DNA of 64,000 nucleotides from Pegea sp. RAD2-039 (taxonomy: Eukaryota; Chordata; Thaliacea; Salpida; Salpidae): NCBI GenBank assembly GCA_034620365.1, contig JAQGEQ010000324.1:372001-436000 (forward strand), in the 5' to 3' direction. Below, in pieces: positions 23,601 through 35,518 of this stretch (position 1 is the first letter of the stretch; every line of letters starts with the position of its first letter). The position numbers and the translations under genes are program-made. The notes under the pieces are model-generated. The model was not told where the DNA came from. It worked only from the letters and a program-made list of their open reading frames with translations, and ran no database searches.

Positions 23601-25968
23601 GCTTGGCGAGGAGTTTTATTGAAGCGTCGCTGATACTTCGATTGGATTCGAAAAGAATCTTTTTGAGATGATTTGGTTTCGGTCTGATCTGTTTGATTCC
23701 AACATCCGATATTTGAGGTGAATTGATTAAAGAGATCATTTTCAACTTGAAGCAGTTTTCGAAGATCAACTAAAAAAGAGGTTTTTCAAAGATCGTTTAA
23801 AGTGATCTTTGAGATATACTTTGAGAGATTCATCACTTAAAGATGAGCTATCGTTGATAAGAAGACTTTGAAGACTTCGACAAGAGTTTGTGATGTAATA
23901 AAAACCACGCGCGCTTATTTGGTGGCATCCAGAGACATCAAGATATTTCAACTTCCGACAACCTTTCCCATTTATCAAATACTGCAAGCCTCTGGAATAG
24001 AGTGATGACGTGATCAAGAGAGTTTGTAGATAACATCATCAGTTAAAGAAGTGGGTGTTATGACGTCATCGCATGCTAAACTTAATGACGTCATCACGAC
24101 CAGGTAACTAACTTGTCGGTGAACTTGTTGTTGTAAGCCAAACTAAGAAATTGAAGATTGATGCTGTGCTTTGATAATAGACGAATCGAAGCATCAGAAA
24201 CTTCCGTTCGCGAAATGTTTAAATAAAGAAGTCCCTGACATCCCTCTAAAAGGATTTTAATCGCTTCATCCTTCAAAAAATCGATTTAAGACTTCACGAA
24301 TCTTTGAGAAGATTTTTACATTGACAAGATCACATTCAGAGAGATTCAGATCTTGAAGATTCTTACATTCCGCGATTAATCGAAACGTTGGAAGATGAGA
24401 TACGCGACAATGACGTAGATTCAATCGGAGCAAATACGCGCGACTCTTCCCAATAATCTTCGAGATTGTGACGTCACTCAATCTGCAAATCATTTGTGAC
24501 TATAAATCATGATGACGTCATCATTGACTTACTTGTGACGCACTTTGTGGAAGTTGATATTGCTCCAAAGAGCTGGAGCTCCTGAAATGATCTTCCAACT
24601 TCTAGAGACTTGAGAACAAGATGTCAGATCATCTAAATCCAAATTACTGAAGATCTGAATCGAACACTTTCGCGGTAGAAGCGCGATATCGTCTCTGCGC
24701 ATGCGCAGTTGATGACTATGACGTAATAAAGTTGATAACTCACCGGTGAAGATGATCTGATGATGAAGTCCCATTTGCGTCGGCTTCTTCATCAAATTCA
24801 CCGCGTTCTAAACGCTCGAAGTAGTCACGCGTTTTCTTTGAGTCAGCGACCACAGCGCTCCACGATTTGAAGATCAGATGAGACAGAGACAAATTGTAGA
24901 CTTTTAAAATGATTTGAAATCCACCTGAGAAAAATTTCAAAAATACCAATTTCAATTTTTCAGCAGATCTAAAGAATCTTTTATGACGTCATCGATTATT
25001 TTGGAGCTGATTTTTAACGAGAAAGTCTTACAAAGAATCTGTTTCTGTGGGAACTCTTTTTTGTGATGAAAAATATAAGAAATATTCGAAAAGAAGTGTA
25101 AGATGAAGCAGGAAATTTAGATGTTAGCTTCCTTCATGTCTAGAAAGAACTCCCAAAGGATTTATGAACATAAATTGGGGCTTTTAAGATGACTATAAGC
25201 CCCTGATCTTACTTTGATGTCGTTTTGTGACAAAAATTTTCCAACTTTTCCATTTTGAAAGATATTTTGATAAAACAAAATGTTGATGATATCTAAAAAA
25301 GTTTTAATCAAAATATCATCAAATGAAATTTGCTTTTCAAACTTTCTAGCTGTTTCTATCTTTTCGAATGTTCTTCTGATCTTCTCTTTTTTATTTACAA
25401 AATAATTTCTCCAACTTTGATAAGTTTGAAGCAGGATTCTGTTGTAGAAGTGACTATATGCTTTCACATATTGATCAGGTTCTAACTGAAGAAATCTAAT
25501 ATTCAGCATCCTACTAATTTCTTGTTTGAAGACTCACCCTTTCATTTGGTTCATTAAAACTGAGAATTTCACTCAGAAACATATCTGAAATAGGTTTTGC
25601 TGCAGCCCTATTACTTTCACAGATAAATAAATCCCTGAAAGTAATTTTTGAGTTAAACTTTAAACTTTTAAACATCTTACCAAGGAATATATTTCAGTTT
25701 CATCTCAATAATGACATCAACTTTATCAAGAATCCATTCTAGAGGCTTTTCTGGGCAATCCACTAACAGTCCAGCACATAAGGCCTTGAAGATCAAAGTT
25801 TGTGGTCAGAATATATTTAAAACATTTTAATTAAATATTATCAATTTTTATAAGATAAATAATCAAATTAAGCTCTTATTTACGAAACTTTAATTTATAA
25901 TTTGTCAAATTTACCTGATAAATTTCTGTCAATTGATTTTTACGAATATATTTATTTAAGTCATCCAT
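20612..25968 (-). CDS. FBXL13: F-box/LRR protein 13, dynein regulatory complex subunit 6
   Basis: DRC6 is part of the nexin-dynein regulatory complex of motile cilia; F-box proteins also bind SKP1. Sixteen exons keep one frame of 854 codons: 25968-25915, 25784-25681, 25634-25538, 25485-25213, a 13-nt microexon 25044-25032, 24924-24744, 24694-24533, 24482-24320, 24270-24113, 23991-23820, 23769-23579, 23523-23308, 23259-23133, 23083-22865, 21098-20815 and 20762-20612. Order of parts: a helical N-terminal region with Trp-rich IQ-like segments, an F-box (DDIALLPRKCSIQIFSNLDL), then about 15 AMN1-type LRRs (FTDKGLQYL, LRIRELNLTNC). The C-terminus aligns with that of human FBXL13 (735 aa). The last long exon holds a perfect 120-bp duplication. 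Intron 14 is a 1.7-kb minisatellite. It is head to head with the FBXO41-like gene. Confidence 0.93.
20815..21054 (-). repeat. Perfect 120-bp tandem duplication in FBXL13 coding exon
   Basis: Two identical copies with exact 120-bp period (40 codons, in frame). Each codes for LDLSRCIYVSDRALKYLRKG and the following CHQLRSLFLCYCKSIT. The unit is about one and a half LRRs, so the second copy breaks the LRR spacing. Confidence 0.95.
21150..22852 (+). repeat. 17-bp minisatellite, about 100 copies, each with a POU octamer
   Basis: Consensus unit TGCAAATTAGRGGYGTA, about 1.7 kb without interruption. Joined units read TATGCAAATTAG, so nearly every unit carries the exact octamer ATGCAAAT; a minority read ATGGAAAT. 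Units vary at a few fixed positions (AGAGG/GGGG, TGTA/CGTA/CATA). The array fills intron 14 of FBXL13. One stray unit occurs near 41409. Confidence 0.98.
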
Positions 25969-26453
25969 TTCAATAAAAAAATGTTTAAATTTTATCAACC
26001 AGTTTTCATCTGTTCACATTAAAGGTTAAATAAAAGAAATTTTTGAAATACTTATTTATTATTATTTATTAAAAAATTTTATTAGTTTGAAAATTATCAA
26101 AAAAATTTATACATTTTTTTCTCTTTTCTTTAACCTAAAAAAAAACAAGAGAAAGTTTTTAATTCATAAAAATATAAACAACAAAAAATCATCAACAACC
26201 AAAAAATCTAATTTAAATATTTGGAAATATCAAATTTTGATCAGAAGGTTTTTCGGGTTTAAACAAATTGACTTTTTAGGGCAAAGTTAACAAAAAGCAG
26301 AAAAACTTCTTTTGTTGCAAAAATTCAAATTCATAATAGCTTACATCAAATCTTCAAAACACGATAGCGTGGTTGCCATGATGACTCGTCGCGTCGTCGC
26401 TAGTGGCGCTGTGGAGAATTAAAATAAGTGTTGGTTCATTTTGATCGAATTTA
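25969..26453. promoter_or_regulatory. Divergent promoter region between FBXL13 and the FBXO41-like gene
   Basis: This 485-bp gap lies between the starts of two genes transcribed apart. GTTGCCATGATGAC at 26372-26385 resembles an RFX X-box (consensus GTNRCC-N0-3-RGYAAC). A second, GTTGCCATGATAAC, lies at 26484-26497 just inside the plus-strand gene. RFX control would fit a cilia gene such as FBXL13. This is inference from motif and position. Confidence 0.4.
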
Positions 26454-28491
26454 TTGCAATTTGTAAATCAGAAGCAAAAAGTTGTTGCCATGATAACCAA
26501 TTGCTATGGAGATGAGGTTGGTGGTTGCTATGGAGATGAGGTTGGTGGTTGCTATGGAGATGAGGTTGGTAGTTGCTATGCAGAAGTAGAGGGAATTGTC
26601 GATAATTTTTTTGGATCTTATGAAAAACAAATCTCAAAAATTGTCAAAAAATATTCAAAAAAAGAAGAATCGAAGAAAAGCGTTAAAGACACGAATTGCG
26701 ATGTGAAGCAGCTGTTGGAGTTGAATCTTCGCCTGGGAGATGAATTACGTCATCAACGCGAACAATCATCCAAACAAATGGAAGAAGAACGAAAGTGGGT
26801 TTTGAAATTTAGTTTCGTTACGCATCAGCAATTTCATTGAAATTCAGGTTTCAGAAAAAATTAATTAGAAAATTTAGTTCGTTGATTTCATATAAAGATG
26901 AAGTTTCACGCAAAAAAAGCTCTGTTATGACGTCATCAACATCAAGAAAAATACAGAGGTGACGTCATACTCCACTGTCCGCTTCTTTCATCATCATGAC
27001 GTCATAGATCAGCTTCGGATGAAAACTTTCTTCAACATTTCATCCAGCCTCCGCATGACGTCACACTGATGACGTCATCAACTCTCGAAGCTCACAGAGT
27101 GGTTCCTTTTTCAAACAGTTTATCAAGATCACTAGAGCGTGACAAGGAGCGTGCGTTTGTGCTTCTTTTAATCTTCAACAAGTTGTCATCTCTTCAACTT
27201 CTCCGTTGCTCCCTCGTGTGTCGCGAATGGCGCGATGTATCACGTGATCCGCGATTGTGGCGTCAAATAGCATTTGAAAACGTCCTGATGAACAATAAGG
27301 TGCCCTAACGCCACACACGCTTCCTGAAATCATTTCTCATTTCAGTTTCTCGTCTTCTTATCTTCTTTTGCGCTCTCGATCCGCTCGATTAGCTTTTGTG
27401 ACGTCAGAACTTCGCACGATGTGACCAGAGGTGAGGTGATGACGTCACAAACGCGATATGTCGACTCCTGTGCTTCAGGAAGTCTAGATGGAGGTTTAGA
27501 GCGAGTCTTGAAGCAATCCGGAAGTCATCTATTGAAGATTAGTGTTCGAAGATGCGATCACGTCATCACTTCGCGTGTTTTGTGGATAATCACGTGTTAC
27601 AATCATAATGTGACGTCATTGACATATTTGAGCAAATTTGATCCGTTTGAAAATCATCAGATCGCGTTATCAATGGCATCGCAATGTCGTGACATCACGT
27701 GTTTGGAGATAGCTCCGGTTGAGTAAGTTGAAGTTGATCTTCGGATGTTGATCTTCTAATGACCTTTATCCCAGTTTCAGATCAAATCAGATGACAGATG
27801 AAATGATAAAGATGATAACTTGGTTTTGGCCAAATCTTCAAGCTCTTAGCTTTGGAGGAAGAAAAACTTCTTCGATGAGCTTACTAGCTATAGGTCTTCT
27901 TGATCTTTATCCCTTCTTGATCCTCATTACTTCATCTGATCATCATCCCTTCCTGATCCTCATAATTTCCTGATCTTAATCTTAACCTTCTTTTGATGCA
28001 GCTATCAATTGTCAACACCTTCGTGTCTTAGAAGTTGTTTATTCAAATCCAATCTCAGCAAAAGTTTTCCATCTTGCGATAATGAATGGATTCAGAGGTA
28101 ATCTTTATCTTCATCAGATCCTTATCTTTACTTGATCCTCATCTTCACCTGATCCTCAACTTCACCTGATCTTCACCTAACCCTCATCTGATCTTTATCT
28201 TCTGATAATTATTTCTTATACTTGATTTCAGATCTTCAAACTCTTCTTCTCAAAAGAACATCCATCAAATCCGAAGCTCTCCGGATTTTGATCTCTAAAT
28301 GTCAGAAGATCAAAAGAGTTCAGATCCTGATCTCTCCTCACGATTTTGCATCCAGAAGCAAGTCTTTATGCATCCAACAGACCTTGAATCTTCAAGTAAC
28401 TTCATCTTGAAATATTTCTTCTCTAACATTTTTGTGTCTGAAGAGATTTGCCAATCATCATCAAGACCTCATCAATCTCAAGCTGCTATGA
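26454..28491 (+). CDS. F-box protein, FBXO41-like, with LRR-type C-terminal region
   Basis: Likely SKP1-binding substrate adaptor of an SCF ubiquitin ligase. The first exon is taken from 26454 to about 26796: three GCYGDEVG octapeptides, then a charged coiled-coil-like stretch. The join to the next exon is not resolved. Later exons keep frame: 27048-27299 (F-box, LQLLRCSLVCREWRDVSRDP), 27346-27430, 27479-27722 (GGLERVLKQSGSHLLKISVR), 27781-27893, 28002-28097, 28232-28395 and 28444-28491. Order and spacing of the C-terminal blocks (WFWPNLQALSFGGR, CQHLRVLEV, ISKCQKIKRVQILI) follow vertebrate FBXO41 as I remember it. An AATAAA lies at about 28531. Two introns consist of the pyrimidine-rich repeat. 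The N-terminal start is uncertain. Confidence 0.7.
26499..26580 (+). repeat. Three copies of a 24-bp unit (plus partial) in a coding exon
   Basis: The unit contains TTGCTATGGAGATGAGGTTG, is repeated three times, and has a degenerate fourth copy. In frame it gives GCYGDEVG repeats. Each unit also contains the X-box-like half site GTTGCTATGG. Confidence 0.9.
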
Positions 28492-28944
28492 CGTCACTAC
28501 TACTTCCTGCTTATGTTACTTCTCATTGATTAATAAAGCGTCCAATCACATTTGTTGAAATCAGGAACTTATATTTTGAGAAATGATAAATTAATTTTAT
28601 CGAAATTGAAAGTTTTTCATAAAAACTATTTTTTGGTGGTTTAGGGTGCTGAGGACTCGCCTGCTTCTAGTACAAATCATCTTACAAGTAGAAGTAATAT
28701 TTATAAAAACTTTTATTCTTATACTCCGAAAAAGTCGATAAAAATTTCTTTCGCTTAAAAGAAAATAAAAGATTTGTAAAAAGTTTGAAAATTGAAATAT
28801 TTGTCGATTTAACATTTGAAGAGTTTCAAGAGTTTTTCGAGTAGTTGCCAAAACAGCAAATTGTATTAAATATCAGGAAATCTCTTCCAATGTTTTGAAG
28901 CTAAAAAATCGAAATTTAACGACACGAGTTTAAATACAAACAAG
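28492..28944. other. Convergent 3' region with a short SINE-like fragment
   Basis: This lies between the ends of the FBXO41-like and SLC22 genes. At about 28637-28672 it shares GGTGCTGAGGACTC and CCTGCTTCT with 61020-61050. Both resemble the A-box part of a tRNA-derived SINE (GTGG-TTA-GGTGCTG). Confidence 0.4.
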
Positions 28945-30962
28945 TCAACAGCAAGATAAACGACGCGATTTGAAGACATCTTCACATTGTGCAACAGTTT
29001 CAGGCAAATGTTGTCCTTTGGTTTCAGGTAATAAAAGAATTAGAAAGGCTGCAAGCAAACAAAGATGTAAAAAAGAGACTTTAAGGGGTTCACGCACCTG
29101 CTAGTAGCGAAATACACCCAAATATGGTAAACGGCAGATTAGGAACAAGTGATGACGTCAGAAAGACGACTTGGGAAACAACAGCACCAATCCGCGCGCT
29201 GCTACTACAAAGTCCAAGTCCATTCCCACTATATGACGTCACAAATGAAAGAGGAAGTAGCAAACAACGCCACCTACCGGAGAAGAGTCGGATAAAGTTC
29301 AGTTGTGTAGAGATAGAGGCAACTAAAGCTCGCTGTGGACCCAAACTTGCCCAATAAAAAAAGGACCAACCCGGCAGCGACGTCACCTGCTCACAAAGTC
29401 ATGTTAAGGACAACAAACCATAGAAGCGATCGACACTTACTTTTGGTGACAAAAAACATCACTAACAAACTGAATCCACTAATCATATTAGCCAGGGACA
29501 CAGTGAACCTCCGCCCAATCCGATTTAACAAAAAAATCGCCCCAAAGTTGGCCGGAATTTCGACTAATCCATTTAAAAAAAAGTTTATGTAAAGTTCACC
29601 AGATAGTTTAGCAGCTCCAAGAGTTAAACCGTAATAAACACAAGTCGTTGTTAACCAATTGTACGCGAGAACTAATGACGTCATGAGCAATGTTTTGTTC
29701 CGAAAAATGTCCAACAATTTCCCATCGCTGATGACGTCATCATCGCTTGAAGCCGTTTGTTTACCGAAGATGACGTCATCCTGTTGAGATCAGTTGATGA
29801 TGTCACTGATGAGGTCACAACTGGTGACATACCTGAAGCAATTTATCAAGTTGCTTCCCGTTGACGTCAGCGATTCGCTTTAGTGATTTCATCGCTGAAA
29901 TTTGACCTTTACGCGAAAGTAACCATCTTGGTGATTCCCCACAAAAACTGTGAGCGCGATAAAGCGGTTTATACGCGCAATGACGTCAGACTACGGCACC
30001 TACTAGATATAGAAGACCCATATAACGAGCATTGGGGCGACAAGGACCAGAGTAAGTTGAAGCACGCGACGCTCGAAGTACGCTATAAGCGGAAGAAGCA
30101 TAAATCCTCCAGAAAAGGTGCACTGCATCATTTGACCAATAAAGACACGCCACGAAACACGCGTCACTTCTATGATGTAGAGAACCGCCGCCTCACAGCT
30201 ACCGATGACTCCAAAACCCACAAAGAAGCGACAAACACAATAAAAACTGAAAGTCGGCGCTACTGACGCGAGAAGCGATGACGTCATCACCATAAATATC
30301 ATGACGCAGAAAACATAATAGCGACCGAATCTGATGAGGAAGGGTTAGAGGAGTTTTAGAGAGCGTTAAGAGCACCTGTCTGCCGCGGCTCCCGCTACAA
30401 ATGCGCCCACAAAGACTCCAAGAAGAAGAATAATTGACGCGAAGTCGGCCTTCGATTTATTATCACATACAAGTTGGTATCGGACCACGATCGATTGATG
30501 CTGAGACCCCTGAAAGTCCCAAGATGTACAAGAAGTTGAGTTTATGTATGAGAAATTTGAAGACTGATCCCAAGATTGACAAGGGATTTTTAGGAGATCT
30601 TCATCTTTGTATCTGAGATCAGAAGATTAAGATGAGGATTTAGGAAGATCAGATAAACCTTCGGCATTTAGGAAGGTCTTTAGAGGTAAGATTGCAGTTC
30701 TGAGGAATATTGGATGAGAACATGATCTTAAAAATGGGACACTAACCTTTAAAATTGAGTCTTTGACGGAGTTAGAGAGACTACAGTGAAAATTCGGAGT
30801 TTTTGTGGTGAAAGAGGAAATTGCCAAATTCATGGAACAAAAAGACACCAAAATAAAAAGGAGCAAAAAAGTCCTGATATAATATAAACCATTCGAATCC
30901 AAAACTTCTAAAATTTTCATCAAATTTTCGTCTTTTAATTTATTTTTTTCACTTTTTAACAT
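28945..30962 (-). CDS. SLC22-family organic ion/carnitine transporter
   Basis: Twelve-TM MFS transporter of organic cations, anions or carnitine in the plasma membrane; the substrate cannot be told from sequence. Nine exons give one 548-aa frame: 30962-30747, 30726-30659, 30612-30376, 30330-30004, 29947-29833, 29780-29441, 29386-29278, 29228-29098 and 29048-28945. Visible are the N-terminal helix with the following TPNFHC, a large Cys-rich extracellular loop (PCQSW, TSCTSWDF, YQLVCDN), the loop 2-3 motif DRFGR, CRFFVGFG, the post-TM6 ESPRWLLSRKG, RIGRRF, GKFGSTASFS, YTTELYPTLLR and the terminal LLPETKGQHLPET. The length is normal for SLC22 (about 550 aa). The start codon is 71 bp after the stop of NGDN on the same strand. 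The 30613-30658 intron carries the pyrimidine-rich repeat. Confidence 0.92.
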
Positions 30963-31033
30963 TTTGACCTTTAAACAAACAAACATCACAAAAAAATAAT
31001 TTATTAAAAACGCGAAAAAGCGCGAAAAGTTTT

Positions 31034-31894
31034 TCAACGTCGCCGTTTCTTTCCCTTCTTTCCTACACGACCAGTCTTCACCCCCTTCTCTTTATTCTTA
31101 TTATAGAAGAAATCGTCGCCAAATGACGTAATGGACGCGAGACCTGACTGACGTCGACTCAACAACATCTGATTCTTCTGTTTCTTCGTCAACATGACAC
31201 GCGTTAGATTATCTTCTTCATATTTTCTTCGCTCTTCTTCCTGCCTCTTCAACTTCCGATGATCATGTGAATAATTAGAGATCTCCTTTGGTGTGTCTTG
31301 AGCATCTTCCAAAAGATCAGCAATCACAGAAGATCGCGTTATCGCTCTTTCGCGTTCTCTTGCCATTTTGATCTCTTTACTTTCCCGCTTTTCATCATAA
31401 GCCACAGCAGCCATCTTAGGTGGGACATATTTCTGTCCTATGACGTCATCCACCGCTTCATCGTCTGTGACGTCATCATCGCTCGCGACTAGATCATCTA
31501 ACTGAGGCTTAAAGTTCAAAGGATCGTTTTCATCTTCAAGTTCTTGCATTGATTTATCAATCTGATATTTGATCTTCTTCTCTAGAGGCTGAATCTTCTC
31601 TAAGACTACTCTGCTCTCAGTTGATCTTTTGACAAAATCAAAGTCCTGGATGCTTGCTCCGGATGCTTTACATCTGATGACCCCAATCATATCACCGATG
31701 TATTGAAGCATTGAGAGGTTTTTTACATTCAACAGGGAAATCCCCTCATTGATGTGGACCTTTTCTGAATGAATTTTTTCAAGAACTTTTTTGATGGTGA
31801 TGTTAATGTTATCTGAATGTTCCTTGATGTCAATAAGGAGGCGATGAAACTTTGGAAGATCCTGATCTACTTTTGATGAGCTTATTCCAGGCAT
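31034..31894 (-). CDS. NGDN: Neuroguidin (Sas10/Utp3/C1D family)
   Basis: Single-exon gene of 286 codons. NGDN is a nucleolar small-subunit processome factor for 18S rRNA maturation and has also been described as an eIF4E-binding translational regulator. Visible are the N-terminal Sas10/C1D helical domain (about residues 10-100, with GISLLNVKNLSMLQYIGDM), an acidic centre, the family signature GQKYVPPKMAAVAYDEK, a charged helical stretch and a basic nuclear/nucleolar C-terminus GKKGKKRRR. Human NGDN is 315 aa. An AATAAA lies shortly downstream, inside the 71-bp gap before the SLC22 start. Confidence 0.95.
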   Translation of the reverse strand: MPGISSSKVDQDLPKFHRLLIDIKEHSDNINITIKKVLEKIHSEKVHINEGISLLNVKNLSMLQYIGDMIGVIRCKASGASIQDFDFVKRSTESRVVLEKIQPLEKKIKYQIDKSMQELEDENDPLNFKPQLDDLVASDDDVTDDEAVDDVIGQKYVPPKMAAVAYDEKRESKEIKMARERERAITRSSVIADLLEDAQDTPKEISNYSHDHRKLKRQEEERRKYEEDNLTRVMLTKKQKNQMLLSRRQSGLASITSFGDDFFYNKNKEKGVKTGRVGKKGKKRRR

Positions 31895-32882
31895 CTTGCA
31901 GTTCTATAAAAAATATACCAAATTTTATTTTTTTGAAGAAAATGAACAGATGATTTATAAAATAAATATCTTAAAATTTATATGATAAAATTTTCTGAAA
32001 AGTTTTTAAATCAAAAAATCAAAATTCAGAAATAAAAATACATAAGTAAAAAAATCATAAATTAAAAAAATAAACATTTTAATATAAAGCTTTCAAACAA
32101 TTCATATTTACTTAAATTGAATTAAATTACATATAGTAAAATATTTTCTACATTTTTTTCTTATTTAACAATACATGGCTGCAGATAACAAATTTTACAG
32201 CTTTTATAGCCAACAAAACAATATAAGGAAGAAAATGAAAAGGTCTTAAGTATCACAATTTAAGTATTTTAAATATCATAATTTAATATAAATAATGTAG
32301 AAAAATAGAAACAGCCATATGTAAGTCCAAGTTAATAATCAAAAATATAAAACAACAAAATTATATTCAAATTTTGTACAAACCAATCAATTTTGTATAA
32401 ACTTTCACCCAGATATTTTAATTTCCATAGAAAATACTTTTATTAAACTTTTACTGATTAAACCTAATTTATATAAGTTTTTGAATTTCTCATTAAAAAA
32501 AATTATTATGAATCTGAATACTATATTAATATAAAAATAATTTATAGATTTTTATTTAAAAAAATTATATTTAACAGTTTAAGAGATATATATTTTCCAA
32601 ATTATTAAATAAAATAAAGAAAATTGAAACCAACCTTTTATAGATATTTCTTAATTAGGATAAAATAAGCAAAAAAATTATCTAAACAAATCTACTTTAA
32701 ATTTCTGGAAATGAATTAAAGGAAAAATTGAGTGATTAAACTATCAAAGAAAAAATATTAAATAACAATTTACAAGATAAAATTAACAATTTAGACATTT
32801 AAATTAGAATAATAAAGAAAGTTGAAATTTAGTTTCTAAAACTAAAATTATTTGTTCCATCATCATCACTATCATCTTCTCA
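31895..32882. other. AT-rich spacer, nothing recognised
   Basis: This lies between NGDN and the 3' end of Asterix. No frame or repeat was recognised. Confidence 0.6.
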
Positions 32883-33200
32883 TCACCAAGGAGTGATAAG
32901 AGGAGACGGGTTTTGCAAATAAGTCATCACAACTGAGGATATTGAAAGCATAAAGCTACTCCAAATTTGTTTGTCTTCACCAGATCTTGAATGAGCAAAA
33001 CTAATTAAAGCACAGAAGATAGCACACCAGGAACACCATTTGATTTTTATCATTAATCCACACATGCTGAATATCATGCCAAATAAATTCATATATTCAG
33101 GTAAAGCTTCTTCCACTAAAGCATCTTGTGTTGGCTCATAGCGATGAACCGTATAAGCCTTTGATTTATCATTCTCAAAACTTTTTATTTGTCCTTCCAT
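32883..33200 (-). CDS. WDR83OS: Asterix, PAT-complex subunit (WDR83OS)
   Basis: Single-exon 105-aa protein. Asterix and CCDC47 form the PAT complex, an ER chaperone for transmembrane helices emerging from Sec61. Visible are PEYMNLFGMIFSMCGLMIK, KWCSWCAIFCALISFAHSRS, a third hydrophobic segment SSFMLSISSVVMTYLQNP, and the terminal Pro-Trp. Length and order match human Asterix (106 aa). Confidence 0.97.
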   Translation of the reverse strand: MEGQIKSFENDKSKAYTVHRYEPTQDALVEEALPEYMNLFGMIFSMCGLMIKIKWCSWCAIFCALISFAHSRSGEDKQIWSSFMLSISSVVMTYLQNPSPLITPW

Positions 33201-33950
33201 ATTTTCTAAAGGTTATATTTGAATCCCTGTGACAAGATAATAGAAAGTTTACGCAAAAAATTACAAAAATACTGTTTGAAGAAAGTGGCGTCTGTCAAAA
33301 ATACTCTGGTTATTTTTACGTTTAAAAAGGCGAGTAGTTAAAATAGTTTAATTGATTTTAAAAAGTTATCTTAAGTTTTTGTTTTTTACTTTTTAAGTAA
33401 TCAGATGATAATTACAGTTATATTGTAACGATTACTTTAATCAATTAATTTGAACTTTATAAGGTATTTCATCTTCATTATCATAGAAGATTCTCTTTAC
33501 TATTTTGTCCCTTATATCTTATTAAAAAAAACTTTTTGAATAAATTATATATTAAACACAATATGAGTACATCAAAAATTAAACTTTAGTTTTAAAAGTA
33601 TTTCTTTTATTAGCAAAATTACAATAATTTAAAGTTTGAAGTTTGAAGATAGCGTAATAATTTTGAGTTTATTAAATCATAGACTTTTCATAATACAAAG
33701 TAATCACAAAGTTAATTTAAGTAAATACATTGAATCTGATGTTCAAATAAAATTGTACAAAAACACAAACAATTTTGTTTTAATTTTATCTAATACTTTT
33801 TTCCATTACTTAACAATAGATAACTATTGCATACTATCAAAGTAAAGCACAAATTTATGTAATTTATTTAATGATTTTCGCCAAACAATAAACTATAGAA
33901 TTTCTGAATTGTTTTTTCTTAAAATTTTTTTAAATATAGTTAAAAAACAT
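33201..33950. other. AT-rich spacer, nothing recognised
   Basis: Upstream of Asterix. The open frame at 33636-33845 is AT-biased, has no splice context and no recognisable family. Confidence 0.6.
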
Positions 33951-33954
33951 TGTA

Positions 33955-34210
33955 ATTTATTTATTTATTACAATAAACGTGAAAATAAGCAATATATCTA
34001 TTATATAAAATTGTGGCAATATTATAACGATTCAACTTTTGCTTGAACATCACAAGTGATACTGACATGGCAATGTCTGATGGCATCTGATTCTGAGTGC
34101 TAATTGTGCAATATGAGAGAAAATTTGCTCTTTTTAACGTACCAGGTGATATGGGCTTTTTAAGGTATAATGTGTGTCATCTGAGCTGGTATAACTTTTA
34201 TCATTTTAAC
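33955..34210 (-). mobile_element. LINE 3'-end fragment (CR1/Jockey-like family)
   Basis: On the minus strand it shares with the copies at 37165 and 40010 the last coding segment (around the FFSYRTINTWNKLPSDI homologue) and the end TTTATTGTAATAAATAAAT. It has an internal deletion relative to them. It is 5'-truncated. Confidence 0.8.
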
Positions 34211-35510
34211 ATTAGCAATCTTATGCTAAAACGCCGTACAAAAACAATATTTTAAATGATATGTATTCTGCAAAATTGTGTTTTTTAAATCTTTTGCTTG
34301 ACAGACTATTTTAAAGGTAAAAAATGATTAATTTTTTTTTAATAAAATACAAAAACTATGATAGTTGGTGCCTTTGCAAATAGTCTAAGAACTCCAAGTC
34401 TTATACTTAAATATACTAAAATTTTGTTTCAGTTAAACTCAATATTTGAATTTTCGTAAAGGAATTGTTAAAAACTTTAGAGCTTTTCATAAACTTAAAA
34501 TAATTTCTTGAAATAGTTTCTAAGCTTTACAGTATCAAGTATAAATAACGTAAACTATTTTTTTGTATTTGAATTCGTAAATAACTAAAATTGATTTTGT
34601 TATAGCTGTTAATTTTATAAATATTTGACAAATGTTTTTATTAATAATTTTTTATTAATCCGTAGTTTTATCTAAAATTTATAAGCTTTTTATAAATTAT
34701 AATCTTGAAAGTTTTTTTTTGTTCAATTTCACTGAGTCACTTTATTCACATATTTTGAGTTTGTTGGCCAAAATAAATTTTTCGTTTATATATTGCGTTT
34801 TTCTGCAGGTTTATTTTTTGTTTAAGTTTATTTTTTAATATTTTTCAATCTTTTTGATCCTGTAAAATTATAAAAATGATTTTAGTATTTATTAATGAAT
34901 ATATTTTTCTTAGAAATTAAGATTTTTTTAAAAGTGTTTTGTTTGGATTTATTAATATTTTTTTAAATCTAAATTTTTGCTTTTAAATTTAAACTTATTT
35001 TATAATTTTGATTTTCATATATTTAAATTTTTCTGATTTAAATTTTGTTATTTGAATTTCACATTTCTTAAAATTGAATTTAAAAATTTATTTGTATTTA
35101 TTTTATATTTAATTAATTTCTATCTAATTTTAAATGAATATGTATTTTTTAAACTTGATTAAGTAAAATTTATTTTTTTATTTATTTACTTCTATTGTAA
35201 AATATATTTTTATCTATAATTTTATAATTAGAATTGTTTTATAAAATATAGACATAAATAAATTCTTCTTTTTAAAATTATAAAAGTTTCTTAACAAGAA
35301 AAATAAAAAAAATTGAAAAGTTTTTAGATCTAATTTAGAAATTGTTATTTTTAATCTGATTATGAATATAAATTTCTAACTTTGTAAATATGAAACTGAA
35401 TTTAAATAAAAAATGAAATAATTATTTTATATTTTTATTTATAGATCTAAACATTGAATGATATTTATATCATTTAATTCTATAAGATCTCATCTAGGAT
35501 ATTAAAATCA
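34211..35510. other. Extremely AT-rich (T-rich) upstream region of PSMC1
   Basis: Long T-rich stretch with no frame or repeat recognised. The PSMC1 promoter must lie near its right end. Confidence 0.55.
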
Positions 35511-35518
35511 AAAATAAG

